In this document: positions 17,831 to 26,996 of the stretch, one piece after another
Layout: each line of letters opens with the position of its first letter
How positions within the stretch are numbered: the first letter of the stretch is position 1
From: CAXXOK01 sp963675655
GTDB taxonomy: Bacteria > Bacillota > Clostridia > Christensenellales > Aristaeellaceae
NCBI GenBank assembly: GCA_963675655.1
Contig: OY776489.1
Location: forward strand, 2,542,001-2,606,000
Length of the DNA stretch: 64,000 nt
Direction of reading: 5' to 3'
Notes under the pieces: model-generated
Told to the model about the DNA's origin: nothing
Database searches by the model: none
Seen by the model: the letters and a program-made list of their open reading frames with translations, nothing else
Translations under genes and position numbers: made by a program

Positions 17831-17884
17831 CTCCTTTTGCTTTCGTTGCAGTTGTCAGGCCGCAACTTATGATAGCAAAAGGAG
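17831..17884 (-). mobile_element. IS200-type leader hairpin sequestering the tnpA ribosome site
   Basis: Perfect 10-bp arms CTCCTTTTGC and GCAAAAGGAG enclose an inner GTTGC/GCAAC stem. On the minus strand the downstream arm contains the GGAG of the tnpA ribosome site. IS200 is known to limit its transposase by such a stem. Confidence 0.65.
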
Positions 17885-17920
17885 TTCCTCTGTCCTGTTC
17901 ATCGGCAAAAGCCTTTTTGG

Positions 17921-17943
17921 AACCACTGGCCTAGCCAGTGGTT
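17921..17943 (-). mobile_element. IS200-type end hairpin/terminator
   Basis: Perfect 10-bp stem AACCACTGGC/GCCAGTGGTT with a 3-nt loop, followed by TTTC on the plus strand. It lies where IS200 elements carry the subterminal hairpin that blocks incoming transcription. Confidence 0.55.
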
Positions 17944-17960
17944 TTCTATATACAAAGAAA

Positions 17961-17984
17961 GCCGCCTATCAAAGGCGGCTTTTT
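17961..17984 (-). terminator. Terminator of the hexuronate operon
   Basis: Stem GCCGCCT/AGGCGGC with a 5-nt loop, A/T tracts on both sides. It lies about 20 bp past the uxuB stop and can act in both directions. Confidence 0.8.
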
Positions 17985-18004
17985 AAAAAGTTTTAACTTC
18001 TGGG

Positions 18005-19621
18005 TTACAGCGCGAGGTATTTTTGAAGCGTTTTGCGAACGGCTCCAGTATAAGCAAGCTCTTCTTTTACCATTTGCAGTATTTTATCTGCCAGCCCGGC
18101 TTTAACCAGATCAACGCCAAAGATGGTTTGGTTAGATAGCATTGGAGCTACTTTCTCATCTACATCGTTAAGGCTGCCAAGCGTAATGCCCGACAGTTCG
18201 GCTTGTAGCTGTGAAAGCATGGGGTCGCTGCTGCATTCCATGGGCTTGCCGGCGTCATCCAGCGCGATTAAGTATCGTATCCACCCGGCGATTGCAAGGG
18301 GAATAAAGGTTAGCTCTTTTACATCCAGATCAGGACGTTCGATATAGGACTTAATAGTTTCCCCAAACCGGATGGAAACCTTCTGGCTGGTATCGGTAGC
18401 GATACGTTGGGGGGTATCCGGTATAAAGGGGTTTGGCAGTCGTTCCTCAATCACCTCGTGTATAAAAGCTTTCGGGGATAGAATACCAGGATCGGTTACG
18501 ACGGGCATACCTTCCACATAACCGATTTTTTCGACGAGGGCTTTCAGCTCGGTATCTGCCATTTCGGAAGCAATGCTGTTGTAACCCAGCAGACAACCAT
18601 ATACGGCAAGCGCCGTATGCAGGGGATTGAGGCAGGTGGTTACCTTCATTTTCTCGGTCTGGTTCACGGTTTGGCGTGTGGTCATGTATACGCCCGCCTT
18701 CTCAAGCGGGGGACGACCGTTAGGAAATTGATCCTCCACAACAAGATACTGCGGGGCCTCGGCGTTGACAAAAGGCGCGATGAAGGTATTTTTCGTGGTT
18801 ACAATTGGCGCCATATCTTCAACGCCAAGCTGCGTTAATGAATCTTCCACCACTTTAGCGGGTCTGGGCGTGATTTTATCAATCATGGACCAGGGGAAGG
18901 AAACCTGCTGTTCGTTTTGCACCCATTGCAGGAAACCATCATCGATAAAACCACGTTCGCGCCACTGCACGGCAACGGTTAAAACACTGTTACGCAGCTT
19001 TTCACCGTTATGTGAACAGTTATCCATGCTGACAACGGCAATAGGTGTTGCTCCGGCTTGGTAACGTTCCATCAACAGCGCAGTAACAACGCTCATAGCA
19101 TGAGTGCATTTTTCCGGACCGTTTTCAAAATCCGCCAGTACAAAGGGGAAGAATTCACCCTTCGCATTTTGCAGGGCATAGCCTTTTTCTGTAATGGTGA
19201 AGCTGATCATCTGCAGCGAAGGGGCGCGGAATATCCTCTTCAGTGCCGCCATGTCGTCGCGGTATTGCACGCCGGCCTTCAGCCCTTTGGCAATGGAGGC
19301 AACAACTTCTTTCGCCATGGAACCGTCATGTTTCAGGCTCACCATCAACGTCATGGCATCAAATGGCGTGTAAATCTTATCGATAATATCAAAGTCGAAA
19401 GTTTCCGCCGCAATAATCCCTTTTTGCGCCAATTTCTGATTGATCAACTGCTGTTGCAACCGGGCGATAAAGCCACGAAAAATGTTGCCGGCGCCGAAAT
19501 GCACCCATACAGGCTCTTGTAAGGTGGATTCCGACATGGCTTTCCAGTCGAAGTGCGGCAGGGCGATACCGGCGTTTTGCCATTCTTTTTGCGTTTTCAG
19601 CCCTTCATAACTTAATTTCAT
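18005..19621 (-). CDS. uxuB: Fructuronate reductase, mannitol dehydrogenase family
   Basis: 538-residue NAD-dependent polyol/uronate dehydrogenase that reduces D-fructuronate to D-mannonate (or runs in reverse). The N-terminal Rossmann part has VHFGAGNIFRG. SMDNCSHNGEKL and the C-terminal domain SIRFGETIKSY are typical of long-chain mannitol-type dehydrogenases. AAGGGGGT lies before ATG 19621, 18 bp after uxuA. It is last in the TRAP-uxuAB operon. It is longer than E. coli UxuB, matching the approximately 540-residue Clostridial subgroup. Operon context supports fructuronate over mannitol. Confidence 0.88.
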   Translation of the reverse strand: MKLSYEGLKTQKEWQNAGIALPHFDWKAMSESTLQEPVWVHFGAGNIFRGFIARLQQQLINQKLAQKGIIAAETFDFDIIDKIYTPFDAMTLMVSLKHDGSMAKEVVASIAKGLKAGVQYRDDMAALKRIFRAPSLQMISFTITEKGYALQNAKGEFFPFVLADFENGPEKCTHAMSVVTALLMERYQAGATPIAVVSMDNCSHNGEKLRNSVLTVAVQWRERGFIDDGFLQWVQNEQQVSFPWSMIDKITPRPAKVVEDSLTQLGVEDMAPIVTTKNTFIAPFVNAEAPQYLVVEDQFPNGRPPLEKAGVYMTTRQTVNQTEKMKVTTCLNPLHTALAVYGCLLGYNSIASEMADTELKALVEKIGYVEGMPVVTDPGILSPKAFIHEVIEERLPNPFIPDTPQRIATDTSQKVSIRFGETIKSYIERPDLDVKELTFIPLAIAGWIRYLIALDDAGKPMECSSDPMLSQLQAELSGITLGSLNDVDEKVAPMLSNQTIFGVDLVKAGLADKILQMVKEELAYTGAVRKTLQKYLAL

Positions 19622-19638
19622 AAAAAGACCCCCTTGCG

Positions 19639-20715
19639 TCATCCGTTGGCTTTGGTAATGGCTTCCCATAAGCCGTTTAAATAAGCGATGCCCAGAGCGC
19701 GATCATAAAGGCCGTATCCAGGCCGCCCCTTTTCATCCCAGATCATCCGACCATGATCTGGCCGGATGTAAGTATCCGGGCAGGTATCGTAGATCGCTTT
19801 CATGATGGCGTACATATCCAAATCACCATCCGAGGAAAGGTGGCTTGCCTCGCGGAATCGGTGGTGACCTAAATACTTTACGTTGCGTACATGCAGGCAG
19901 CCAATCCGGTGTAACGCACCAAAATGACGGATGATGGATGGAATATCGTTATCCGGGCTGGAACCCAGCGAGCCGGTGCAAAGGCAAATAGCATTGCTGG
20001 GAGAGTCGTATAGCTGGATGATCTTATCAAAATCATTCTGACTGTGCGCAATACGCGGCAGGCCGAAAATCGGCCATGCCGGATCGTCCGGGTGGCAAGC
20101 CATTACGATACCGCAATCTTCGCAAGTGGGAATGATCCCTTCCAGAAAGTACCGATAGTTTTCTCGCAGCATATCCGGGGTAATACCGCGGTACATTTGC
20201 AGGGTCTGGTCCAGTTCCGCCAGCCGTGCGGGTTCCCAGCCCGGCAAGGTGAAGCCGTTGCTGTCTTCCGTGGTTTTTTGCACAATTTCCAGCGGCGTCA
20301 TGTCGCCCAGTTCTGCTTCGTCAAAATATAAGCTGTTGGAGCCGTCGGCTTCGATGGTACGCGCCAAGTCCGTACGCAGCCAGTCAAACACGGGCATAAA
20401 ATTATAAATAATGAGTTTTACGCCGTGCTTGGCCAGATTGCGAATGGTAATCTTGTAGTTTTCGATATACCGGTCACGCGTGGGAAGCCCGGCCTTAATG
20501 TCCTCGTGCACGTTTACGCTTTCGATTACTTCACACGCAAGTCCGGCGCTATGCACCTCGTCAATATACGCCTTTATTTCATCCTCGCTCCAAACCTCGC
20601 CCGCAGCTTTATCATCCAATACGCCCATAAGGCCTGTAATGCCTGGAATTTGGCGGATTTGGCGTAGCGTGATCGACTCGCTACCGGAGCCGTACCAACG
20701 AAAAGTCATTTTCAT
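19639..20715 (-). CDS. uxuA: Mannonate dehydratase
   Basis: 358-residue cytosolic enzyme that dehydrates D-mannonate to 2-keto-3-deoxy-D-gluconate. MTFRWYGSGSESITLRQIRQIPG is the characteristic N-terminus (shown here only in part: FRWYG, QIPG). Metal and catalytic motifs ACHPDDP, CLCTGSLG, HVRNVK and YIRPDHGRMIWDE are intact. AAGGAGAG precedes the ATG. It sits between the TRAP transporter and uxuB, giving an import-to-KDG route. KDG kinase and KDPG aldolase are not in the window. Confidence 0.95.
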   Translation of the reverse strand: MKMTFRWYGSGSESITLRQIRQIPGITGLMGVLDDKAAGEVWSEDEIKAYIDEVHSAGLACEVIESVNVHEDIKAGLPTRDRYIENYKITIRNLAKHGVKLIIYNFMPVFDWLRTDLARTIEADGSNSLYFDEAELGDMTPLEIVQKTTEDSNGFTLPGWEPARLAELDQTLQMYRGITPDMLRENYRYFLEGIIPTCEDCGIVMACHPDDPAWPIFGLPRIAHSQNDFDKIIQLYDSPSNAICLCTGSLGSSPDNDIPSIIRHFGALHRIGCLHVRNVKYLGHHRFREASHLSSDGDLDMYAIMKAIYDTCPDTYIRPDHGRMIWDEKGRPGYGLYDRALGIAYLNGLWEAITKANG

Positions 20716-20736
20716 GCAACAGTTCTCTCCTTGTGA

Positions 20737-22029
20737 TTATCCCAAAAGTGTCGGCAGGATCATACTGATCGGCTGAATAAAGGTAACCAGCAAAAGAGTA
20801 ATGATCATGCAAATATAAAAGGGCATGGTGGATTTTACAACCCGCTCCATGGGCACCTTGCCAACGGCGGAGCCGATGAATAGCACAGAGCCGACTGGCG
20901 GTGTGAGTAAACCGATGGCGCAGTTTAAAATAATGATGATACCAAATTGAATGGGGTTCATCCCAATTTGCAGAGCCAACGGGAGCAGGATTGGCGTTGA
21001 GATTAAAATAATCGGCGCCATATCCATAATACAGCCCAAAATAAGCAGTATCATATTCAGCAGCAGCGCAAGGATAATCGGATTATCCGTGATGCTGGTA
21101 ATTGCAGTAGCAGCCAGTGTAGGCACATGCAAAATCGTTAGGCAGTACCCAAATGCACTGGAGGTTGCAATCAAAATCAGCACGATGGACAGGGTATTGA
21201 TACACTCGCCCAGTGCTTTCCATACGCCTTTCCAGGTGATGCCTTTGTAAATGAATACGCTTACGATCAAGCTGTAAAGAACAGCGATAGCGGCGGATTC
21301 CGTCGCGGTGAATACGCCGCCTACGACGCCGAATACCACAATCAATACGGCGGCAAGCGCCCAAAAGGATTTGCCGAACTGTACAGCCAAATTCCGCAAA
21401 CTGAATTTATCGCCCTTGGGGTAGTTGCGCCGGACAGAGATGATGTACGAACCGACCATCAGGCTGATCGCCAGCAGAGCGCCAGGGAGGTAACCGGCCA
21501 GGAACAATGCGCCAACGGAAAGGCCGCCGGCTGTTGTGGCGTAAATAACCATGTTATGGCTGGGAGGTACCAGCAAGCCTTCACAGGAGGAGGTAATGGT
21601 AACGGCGGTGGAAAAATCATCGTCATACCCCTGTTCCACCATCATCGGAATCAAAATGGTGCCCAGCGAAGCGGTGTCGGCTGCGGCCGAACCGGAAATG
21701 CCGCCGAAGAAATAGGAGGCAACAATATTCACCATAGCCATGCCGCCGCGCATCCAGCCTACACAGGCATCCGCAAGCGCGATGAGCTTTTGCGATATGC
21801 CTCCGCTGCCCATAATAACACCCATCGTAATGAAGAACGGAACGGCCATTAAGCTGAAAGAGAAGATGCCTTTTACCATCTGTTGACAAACGGTAACGAG
21901 GTTATACCCCTGATAGAGCAGACAGAGAATTGAGGATATCGCTACCGCGTATGCGATGGGGAACCGAAGAAGGATCATCAGCAGAAAGCTGCCCAGCAAA
22001 ATGATGATTGCAATGGTCGCTGTCGTCAT
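20737..22029 (-). CDS. TRAP transporter large permease (DctM)
   Basis: 430-residue inner-membrane protein with about twelve helices, the transport subunit of a TRAP system driven by an ion gradient. LVPPSHNMVIYA, GGISGSAAADTAS and LLTPPVGSVLF are conserved DctM motifs. Its start overlaps the DctQ stop by 4 bp (ATGA), so translation is coupled. It is encoded just upstream of uxuA, which points to a hexuronate (glucuronate, galacturonate or fructuronate) as substrate. Confidence 0.93.
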   Translation of the reverse strand: MTTATIAIIILLGSFLLMILLRFPIAYAVAISSILCLLYQGYNLVTVCQQMVKGIFSFSLMAVPFFITMGVIMGSGGISQKLIALADACVGWMRGGMAMVNIVASYFFGGISGSAAADTASLGTILIPMMVEQGYDDDFSTAVTITSSCEGLLVPPSHNMVIYATTAGGLSVGALFLAGYLPGALLAISLMVGSYIISVRRNYPKGDKFSLRNLAVQFGKSFWALAAVLIVVFGVVGGVFTATESAAIAVLYSLIVSVFIYKGITWKGVWKALGECINTLSIVLILIATSSAFGYCLTILHVPTLAATAITSITDNPIILALLLNMILLILGCIMDMAPIILISTPILLPLALQIGMNPIQFGIIIILNCAIGLLTPPVGSVLFIGSAVGKVPMERVVKSTMPFYICMIITLLLVTFIQPISMILPTLLG

Positions 22030-22559
22030 TTTTCATCGCCGTCCTTCACAAAGAATTTTTTAATGTGGTTATAAATGGATTCGATTTCAAACAGAAGCAT
22101 AGCGCAGCCAGCTAACGGCACCGGGAAATACATCCAAAATTTTGACAGGAAAGGCATGGAAATGTATGTGCCTTTACCGCCGATGCCGGATGCGTACCTT
22201 AAGCCCACCACGATCATAACGATGGCAAGGGCCGAAACAGCAAGGTCAGAAAAGATATCCAGACTATACAATAATTTTTTCGGTAAATACTTATCCAGCG
22301 CACTCATGCGGATATGTGCGCCGCGACGGATCGCCAAAGCGGCGGATAGTACTGCCATATAGGTCATCAACGTTAAAATAACTTCCTCGCTCCAGGAGGG
22401 GTCTGGGATAAAAGAAACATAACGACCTAAAACGGTGAGCGTGGTAATTGCGATGTCCGCAATTAATAATATCTTACAAATAAACAGAATTACGGTATAT
22501 GCCTTGTCATACAAAGGCTTGACCCGATCGAGCTTTTCAAAAACTTTAAGCATCGCCAT
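22026..22559 (-). CDS. TRAP transporter small permease (DctQ)
   Basis: 177-residue inner-membrane protein with four helices, the small TRAP subunit. SWSEEVILTLMTYMAVLSAALAIRRGAHI contains the family's W-E-E and R-G-H residues (WSEE, RRGAHI). AAAGG lies 5 nt before ATG 22559; a GTG at 22565 is less likely. It shares an ATGA overlap with the DctM gene. A hairpin separates it from the upstream binding-protein gene. Confidence 0.88.
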   Translation of the reverse strand: MAMLKVFEKLDRVKPLYDKAYTVILFICKILLIADIAITTLTVLGRYVSFIPDPSWSEEVILTLMTYMAVLSAALAIRRGAHIRMSALDKYLPKKLLYSLDIFSDLAVSALAIVMIVVGLRYASGIGGKGTYISMPFLSKFWMYFPVPLAGCAMLLFEIESIYNHIKKFFVKDGDEK

Positions 22560-22585
22560 CGTCACCTTTCACGTATGGAAAAATC

Positions 22586-22616
22586 GGACGCAGGGCATTG
22601 TTAACTCCCTGCGTCC
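22586..22616 (-). terminator. Intercistronic hairpin between DctP and DctQ genes
   Basis: Perfect 10-bp stem GGACGCAGGG/CCCTGCGTCC with an 11-nt loop; on the minus strand it is followed by GATTTTT. It probably acts as a partial terminator so that the binding protein is made in excess. Confidence 0.7.
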
Positions 22617-22651
22617 AAAAGTCATTCATTCCACAATTTCGGGTACAGAGC

Positions 22652-23674
22652 TTATTTCATATCAAGAATCTGCTGATACAGTTCTTCCTGACCCGCCGTG
22701 TTCGTCGCAATAACATCCGCGCAAGCAGCCGTCCAAGCGCTCTTGTCGGTAACTTCGACGATGTTCACGCCCATGGCTTTCAGCTCTTCCAGTACCTTCT
22801 GCTCTTCAGACTCGGAAAGTGCGGCGTTGAAATCCTGCGCGTAAGCGCCAGCGGCCATGATCACATTCTGCTGGTTCTCGGTAAGCTTGTTCCAGCTTGC
22901 ATCGCAGATAACCACCTGAACCGCGCCAAGTGTGTGTCCGTCGAGGATCATGTTGGGAGCGACTTCGTAGAAGGCCTTGGATTTGTAATTGGCAATGGGC
23001 TGCTCGGCGCCGTCTACAACGCCGGTCTGCAACGCAGAGTACAGCTCGTTGTACGCAACAACGGTAGCGCTGGCACCCAGGCCGGAAACCATGCCGGTCA
23101 TAACGGGGTCGTTGGAAACACGAAGTTTCAAACCAGCCAGGTCTTCAATGGAATTAACCGCTTCTTTGGTAAAGAAGTGACGGAAGCCCTCTTCGCCATA
23201 GAAGATGCCGCGAATGCCAAGACCCAATTCTTCCGGCTCGTTGAGGAACGCGGAAGCCAGATCGCTGTTAGCAAAGTTCCAGAAGTGCTGGCGATTGGCA
23301 AATGTATAGGGGATCGACAGCAGCTTGGATTTGTTGCAGCCGTAGCTGGTCAGCGCGAAAGCGGAAATACGAGACATATCAATCGTATCGCCGCCAGCAA
23401 GCATGGAATCCAGCACATCGTTTTCAGAGCCAAGCACACCGCTGGCCTGAATGTCGATGATGATGGAACCACCGGACAGTTCTTCCACTTTTTCTTTGAA
23501 AGCGGTTCCAGTCTGGCCAACAATAGAATCAAGCGGGTTTACCTCTGCATACGTAAGAGTTACTTGGGGATCATTGGCGACATCGCCGAAATCTGCGGTT
23601 TCAGCAACGCTGCCGACCATAGCCAGACCCAGCACCATTACCATAGCAACCAGAGCACAACACAGTTTTTTCAT
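22652..23674 (-). CDS. TRAP transporter solute-binding protein (DctP), probable hexuronate
   Basis: 340-residue extracytoplasmic protein with a signal peptide (about 1-24, ending SVAE). The fold includes the conserved arginine in LKLRVSNDP that salt-bridges a substrate carboxylate, and the tail ALQTGVVDGAEQP typical of DctP proteins. AGGAGGAG precedes the ATG. It is first in the DctPQM-uxuAB operon, so a uronic acid is the likely ligand. A TTAGC-AAC-GCTAA inverted repeat upstream (23708-23720) may be the operator. Confidence 0.93.
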   Translation of the reverse strand: MKKLCCALVAMVMVLGLAMVGSVAETADFGDVANDPQVTLTYAEVNPLDSIVGQTGTAFKEKVEELSGGSIIIDIQASGVLGSENDVLDSMLAGGDTIDMSRISAFALTSYGCNKSKLLSIPYTFANRQHFWNFANSDLASAFLNEPEELGLGIRGIFYGEEGFRHFFTKEAVNSIEDLAGLKLRVSNDPVMTGMVSGLGASATVVAYNELYSALQTGVVDGAEQPIANYKSKAFYEVAPNMILDGHTLGAVQVVICDASWNKLTENQQNVIMAAGAYAQDFNAALSESEEQKVLEELKAMGVNIVEVTDKSAWTAACADVIATNTAGQEELYQQILDMK

Positions 23675-23707
23675 AGTTCTCCTCCTTAAGTGTTTTGGAT
23701 ATTTTGT

Positions 23708-23720
23708 TTAGCAACGCTAA
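23708..23720. promoter_or_regulatory. Inverted repeat upstream of hexuronate operon
   Basis: TTAGC and GCTAA around AAC, 34 bp before the DctP start. A minus-strand TATAAG at about 23726-23731 is a weak -10 candidate. Which regulator might bind is unknown. Confidence 0.35.
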
Positions 23721-23895
23721 CAAATCTTATACAAATATACCAAAACTAAACAGCGCTGTCCACTGGTATGTAAGTTAAAAAATAAGCACTATATTTGTTT
23801 AATATGCACAAAATTTATTTAAATCATTGCAATTATTTGCATTAATTATACAATAAGGATACACAAGAAACCATTATAAATTGGGAGCTGAACGC

Positions 23896-24441
23896 ATGTC
23901 CGGGACAATAGTTGTATTAAAAATTGATGTAAGAATTTCAAAAAAAATTTTCCGGAATTTTGCACTTTTTGATGCATTTTGCAGGCAAAAAAGATGGGTC
24001 TCGCCCGCGGTATTTGCCGGTATATTTTTTGCTTTTTCTTTAATCTCGTATTTAGCACGCTTTCGCAACGATCAGGCTTTGTTACTAGCGGGGGTGTTGC
24101 TCAGTGTTGGTATTGTGCTTCCATGCGTATACTTTTTCAGCTATCTACTCTCTATTAAAACACAGTCCGACAGAATGAAACTGGATAAACCGCGGCTTGC
24201 TTACTCGCTGTCCGCGGACACAAACGGATTGGGAATAACAATGGCGAAAGAGAACCAATATATTGCGTGGGAACAAATTTACGCGGTTTATCGCAGGAAA
24301 AACTGCACTTATCTTTACCTGTCTCCGGGGCAGGCTTTTTTACTGCCGCATGCGCAAATTGCAGACGGCGTAGATACGTTGTGGGCGTTATTGCGAAATG
24401 TAGTACCGGTTTCACATTTGCATGGAGATATCGGGAAATAG
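23896..24441 (+). CDS. YcxB-like membrane protein
   Basis: About 181 residues. Two membrane helices (roughly residues 40-58 and 65-90) are followed by a soluble C-terminal domain with YIAWEQIYAVYRRKNCTYLYL and AFLLPH, the pattern of YcxB-like proteins. ATG 23896 has GGGAG 8 nt upstream. It is divergent from the hexuronate operon and looks monocistronic. Function is unknown; the family is widespread in Firmicutes and may sense or bind something at the membrane, which is conjecture. Confidence 0.75.
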   Translation: MSGTIVVLKIDVRISKKIFRNFALFDAFCRQKRWVSPAVFAGIFFAFSLISYLARFRNDQALLLAGVLLSVGIVLPCVYFFSYLLSIKTQSDRMKLDKPRLAYSLSADTNGLGITMAKENQYIAWEQIYAVYRRKNCTYLYLSPGQAFLLPHAQIADGVDTLWALLRNVVPVSHLHGDIGK

Positions 24442-24839
24442 CCTAAAAGCGTAATAAAATAGGATTAAAAGATTGGCGTGGTTGATTAGCGGGTAATTGG
24501 ATTGCGATGGGTTAGCAAGCGACCATCATATAGCCAAGCACGCAATGTGCGCTATTTAGTATCAATTGATACCGCGTAACAAGGGATATTTTCTCATGGA
24601 ACGAAAGAGGTAAATCAATTAATAATATGTAAGTAATTGAGATTCTATCATCCAATCAATTGTTTATTTACCATAATCAATAACAGGTAAAGTCCAATAA
24701 TGAAAGGCTGCCACGTACATTTATATACGCAGCAGCCTTTATGCGCCGAGTTTTGCCCTTTGTTCGTGTGTGATTTACAAACAATGCTTATGGGTTATCA
24801 AAGAGTAAATGTAATATGATTTTTCGGCAATGTAGGCGG
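24442..24839. other. Intergenic, about 400 bp, A/T-rich
   Basis: Contains a perfect 14-bp palindrome GTATCAATTGATAC at 24559-24572 and the hairpin at 24703-24740. No coding frame with a ribosome site was seen. Confidence 0.5.
24703..24740. terminator. Hairpin between convergent genes
   Basis: 9-bp stem AAAGGCTGC/GCAGCCTTT with an inner CGTA/TACG stem in the loop. It sits between the convergent YcxB-like and aldo/keto reductase genes and may end both transcripts. Confidence 0.5.
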
Positions 24840-25694
24840 CTAGAAAATCAGTTCGTTTGCGGCTTCCTTGGCTTCGCGGCGCAGCATAGCCCATTCTTCC
24901 TCTGTCATTGGCTGGGTAAAGCTGGCGTCCGCGTGTTTAAGCATGAATGAAAAATGCTCGTAATTACCCGGAGGAACCAATGTATTGGCACCTTTCAAGA
25001 CTGCATATTTCATGGCCGCGACGCCAAGCGCATCGTCGCCCCAAATGGGCTGGCACCACGATTTGGGATAGCGCCGTTCTTCGCCCTCCCGCCATTGGCG
25101 GCGCACGAGGGACTTCATACCCAGCAATCCAATGCCTCTTTCTTTAACCGCTTCGGAAATACGGTCGCCCCAACCACGTTGGATTCCAAGTGCCCAGTTC
25201 AGCGGGAACAGGACGGTATCAAAATCAAACAGCGTAAGTGCGCGAAGCGCTATGTCTTCATTGTGTGCAGAGAAGCCGATATTGCGGATTTTACCGTCTT
25301 GCTTGGCCTTCAGCACGGTTTCCATAGCACCGCCCGGGCCGAAAGCCAAGTCTAAATCCTGCTCGGTTGTGAGCGCGTGCAGCTGAAACACATCAAAGTG
25401 ATCGGTTTGCAGTTTGCGCAGGGAATCTTCCATTGTCTTTCGTGCGCCTTCCGCGCTGCGCTGTTCGGATTTGCAGGCTAAAAACACATCCTTACGGTAA
25501 GGCGCAAGAGCAGGGCCAAGCCTTTCTTCGGCATTGCCGTAGGTAGGGGCAACATCGAAGTAATTGACGCCCGCATCAATTGCGCTGGCGACATATTGGT
25601 TGGAGGCCTCCTGCGTTTCGTCCATGTTGATGATGCCGCCGAACACAACGGCTGAAACTTGTATACCGGTTTTACCTAACGGATGATAAAGCAT
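24840..25694 (-). CDS. Aldo/keto reductase
   Basis: 284-residue NAD(P)H-dependent oxidoreductase with the AKR barrel. Catalytic residues are Asp46-region and Tyr51 in NYFDVAPTYGNAE, Lys in CKSEQ, and His in FQLHAL. It lacks the C-terminal ferredoxin seen in some Clostridial AKRs. GGAGG lies 7 nt before the ATG, and a minus-strand TATAAT lies near 25710. It is divergent from the Afu/Fbp-like ABC operon. Substrate is unknown; sugars or aldehydes are typical. Confidence 0.88.
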   Translation of the reverse strand: MLYHPLGKTGIQVSAVVFGGIINMDETQEASNQYVASAIDAGVNYFDVAPTYGNAEERLGPALAPYRKDVFLACKSEQRSAEGARKTMEDSLRKLQTDHFDVFQLHALTTEQDLDLAFGPGGAMETVLKAKQDGKIRNIGFSAHNEDIALRALTLFDFDTVLFPLNWALGIQRGWGDRISEAVKERGIGLLGMKSLVRRQWREGEERRYPKSWCQPIWGDDALGVAAMKYAVLKGANTLVPPGNYEHFSFMLKHADASFTQPMTEEEWAMLRREAKEAANELIF

Positions 25695-25802
25695 CCTCTC
25701 ACCTCCAGATTAGTATTATACTAGCATAAAAACACTAGCGGCTCAAGCAGGAAAAACATTGATACGGAAAGGCGTTCAGCCATAATCGATTACGTGAATG
25801 GA

Positions 25803-25831
25803 TTGACAAAGTTTACATTTCGTTTTATACT
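25803..25831 (+). promoter_or_regulatory. Promoter of Afu/Fbp-like ABC operon
   Basis: Consensus TTGACA, a 17-nt spacer, and TATACT. Flanking it are inverted 7-mers ACAAAGT and ACTTTGT, spanning the core promoter, which could be an operator. Confidence 0.75.
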
Positions 25832-25886
25832 TTGTAAAAAGGAATTTACAATAAAACAAACACACAATTGGAAAGGACGATGCCTG

Positions 25887-26975
25887 ATGAAGAAATTTCT
25901 GGCGATCTTATTGTCCACTCTTATGGTGCTTGGTACGGCAAGCTTTGCAGCGGCTGAAGCCACTACCGACGCGGTCGATCCTGAATTGATTGCGGCTGCG
26001 CAGGCGGAAGGCGAACTAACCGTATATGCTTCCTGTGAAGAAGCTTATATGAATGTAGCCTGCGACCACTTCCAGGAGCTGTATGGCATTACCGTAAACC
26101 GTCAACGCCTTTCCACCGGTGAAGTTGCCGCAAAGATCGAGGAAGAAAACGGCAATCCCAGTGGTGATGTTTGGTTTGGCGGCACTACCGACCCTTATAA
26201 CGAGAGCACTGCCAAAGGGCTGTTGGAAGCGTATGACGCGAAAAACGCCATTCACCTTACCAGCGATCTGTATCGCGATAAGGATGGCTATTGGTACGGC
26301 ATCTACAAGGGTATTCTGGGCTTCATGGTGAATACCGAAGAGCTGGCCCGCCTCGGCTTGGAAGCGCCGCAGGATTGGGACGATCTGCTGAAACCTGAAT
26401 ATCAGGGCCTGATCTGGATGGCGAACCCCAATACATCCGGTACGGCTAAACTTGTTATCAATACCATGGTGCAGATGAAGGGCCACGATGCCGGCATGGA
26501 ATATCTGGTTGCGCTGGATAAGAACATTGCCCAGTATACCAAGAGCGGTTCCGGCCCGGCGAAAATGGTCGGCCCAGGTGAATGTGTAATTGGCATCGGC
26601 TTCCTGCACGACGGCATTACGCAGATTCTGGCTGGGTATGACAACATTCAGTTGATTCTTCCGGCAAGCGGCACCAGCTACGAAGTGGGCGCTACCGCAA
26701 TCTTCAAAGGCGCAAAGCATCCCAACGCCGCGAAGCTGTGGGTAGAATATGCGTTGAGCCCCGAATGCGTCAACTTGGCAAAAACCGCCGAGAGCTATCA
26801 GTTCCTGGTGATTGATAATGCCGAGCAGCCTGCCGAGGCAACGCAGTTTGGTTTGGACCCCAACAATACGATCGCATATGATTTTGAAGACGCGAAGCAG
26901 AACACCTCCAAGTATGTGGAAGAGTTCTTCGAGGCAATCGGCGCAGCGGCAGACAACCGTTTCCAGACGGAATAA
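25887..26975 (+). CDS. ABC transporter solute-binding protein (Afu/Fbp-like)
   Basis: 362-residue extracytoplasmic binding protein with a signal peptide (about 1-22, ending AAA before EATT). ELTVYASCEEAYM, GDVWFGGTTDPYN and the FMVNTEEL region place it with the AfuA/FbpA/FutA type-2 binding proteins. These bind Fe3+, hexose phosphates or phosphonates. The Tyr-Tyr pair used for iron is not evident, so an organic or phosphorylated ligand may be more likely, by inference. GGAAAGGA precedes ATG 25887. A hairpin follows the stop. Confidence 0.85.
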   Translation: MKKFLAILLSTLMVLGTASFAAAEATTDAVDPELIAAAQAEGELTVYASCEEAYMNVACDHFQELYGITVNRQRLSTGEVAAKIEEENGNPSGDVWFGGTTDPYNESTAKGLLEAYDAKNAIHLTSDLYRDKDGYWYGIYKGILGFMVNTEELARLGLEAPQDWDDLLKPEYQGLIWMANPNTSGTAKLVINTMVQMKGHDAGMEYLVALDKNIAQYTKSGSGPAKMVGPGECVIGIGFLHDGITQILAGYDNIQLILPASGTSYEVGATAIFKGAKHPNAAKLWVEYALSPECVNLAKTAESYQFLVIDNAEQPAEATQFGLDPNNTIAYDFEDAKQNTSKYVEEFFEAIGAAADNRFQTE

Positions 26976-26996
26976 GAAAACCAAAGTGACGGACGC

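Noticed and set aside
22598..23689. 363-codon frame opposite the DctP gene
   Set aside because: Antisense shadow of the TRAP binding-protein gene, with no motif or start signal.
26016..26984. 322-codon frame opposite the Afu-like binding-protein gene
   Set aside because: Antisense shadow without ribosome site; the sense gene has a signal peptide, promoter and operon partners.
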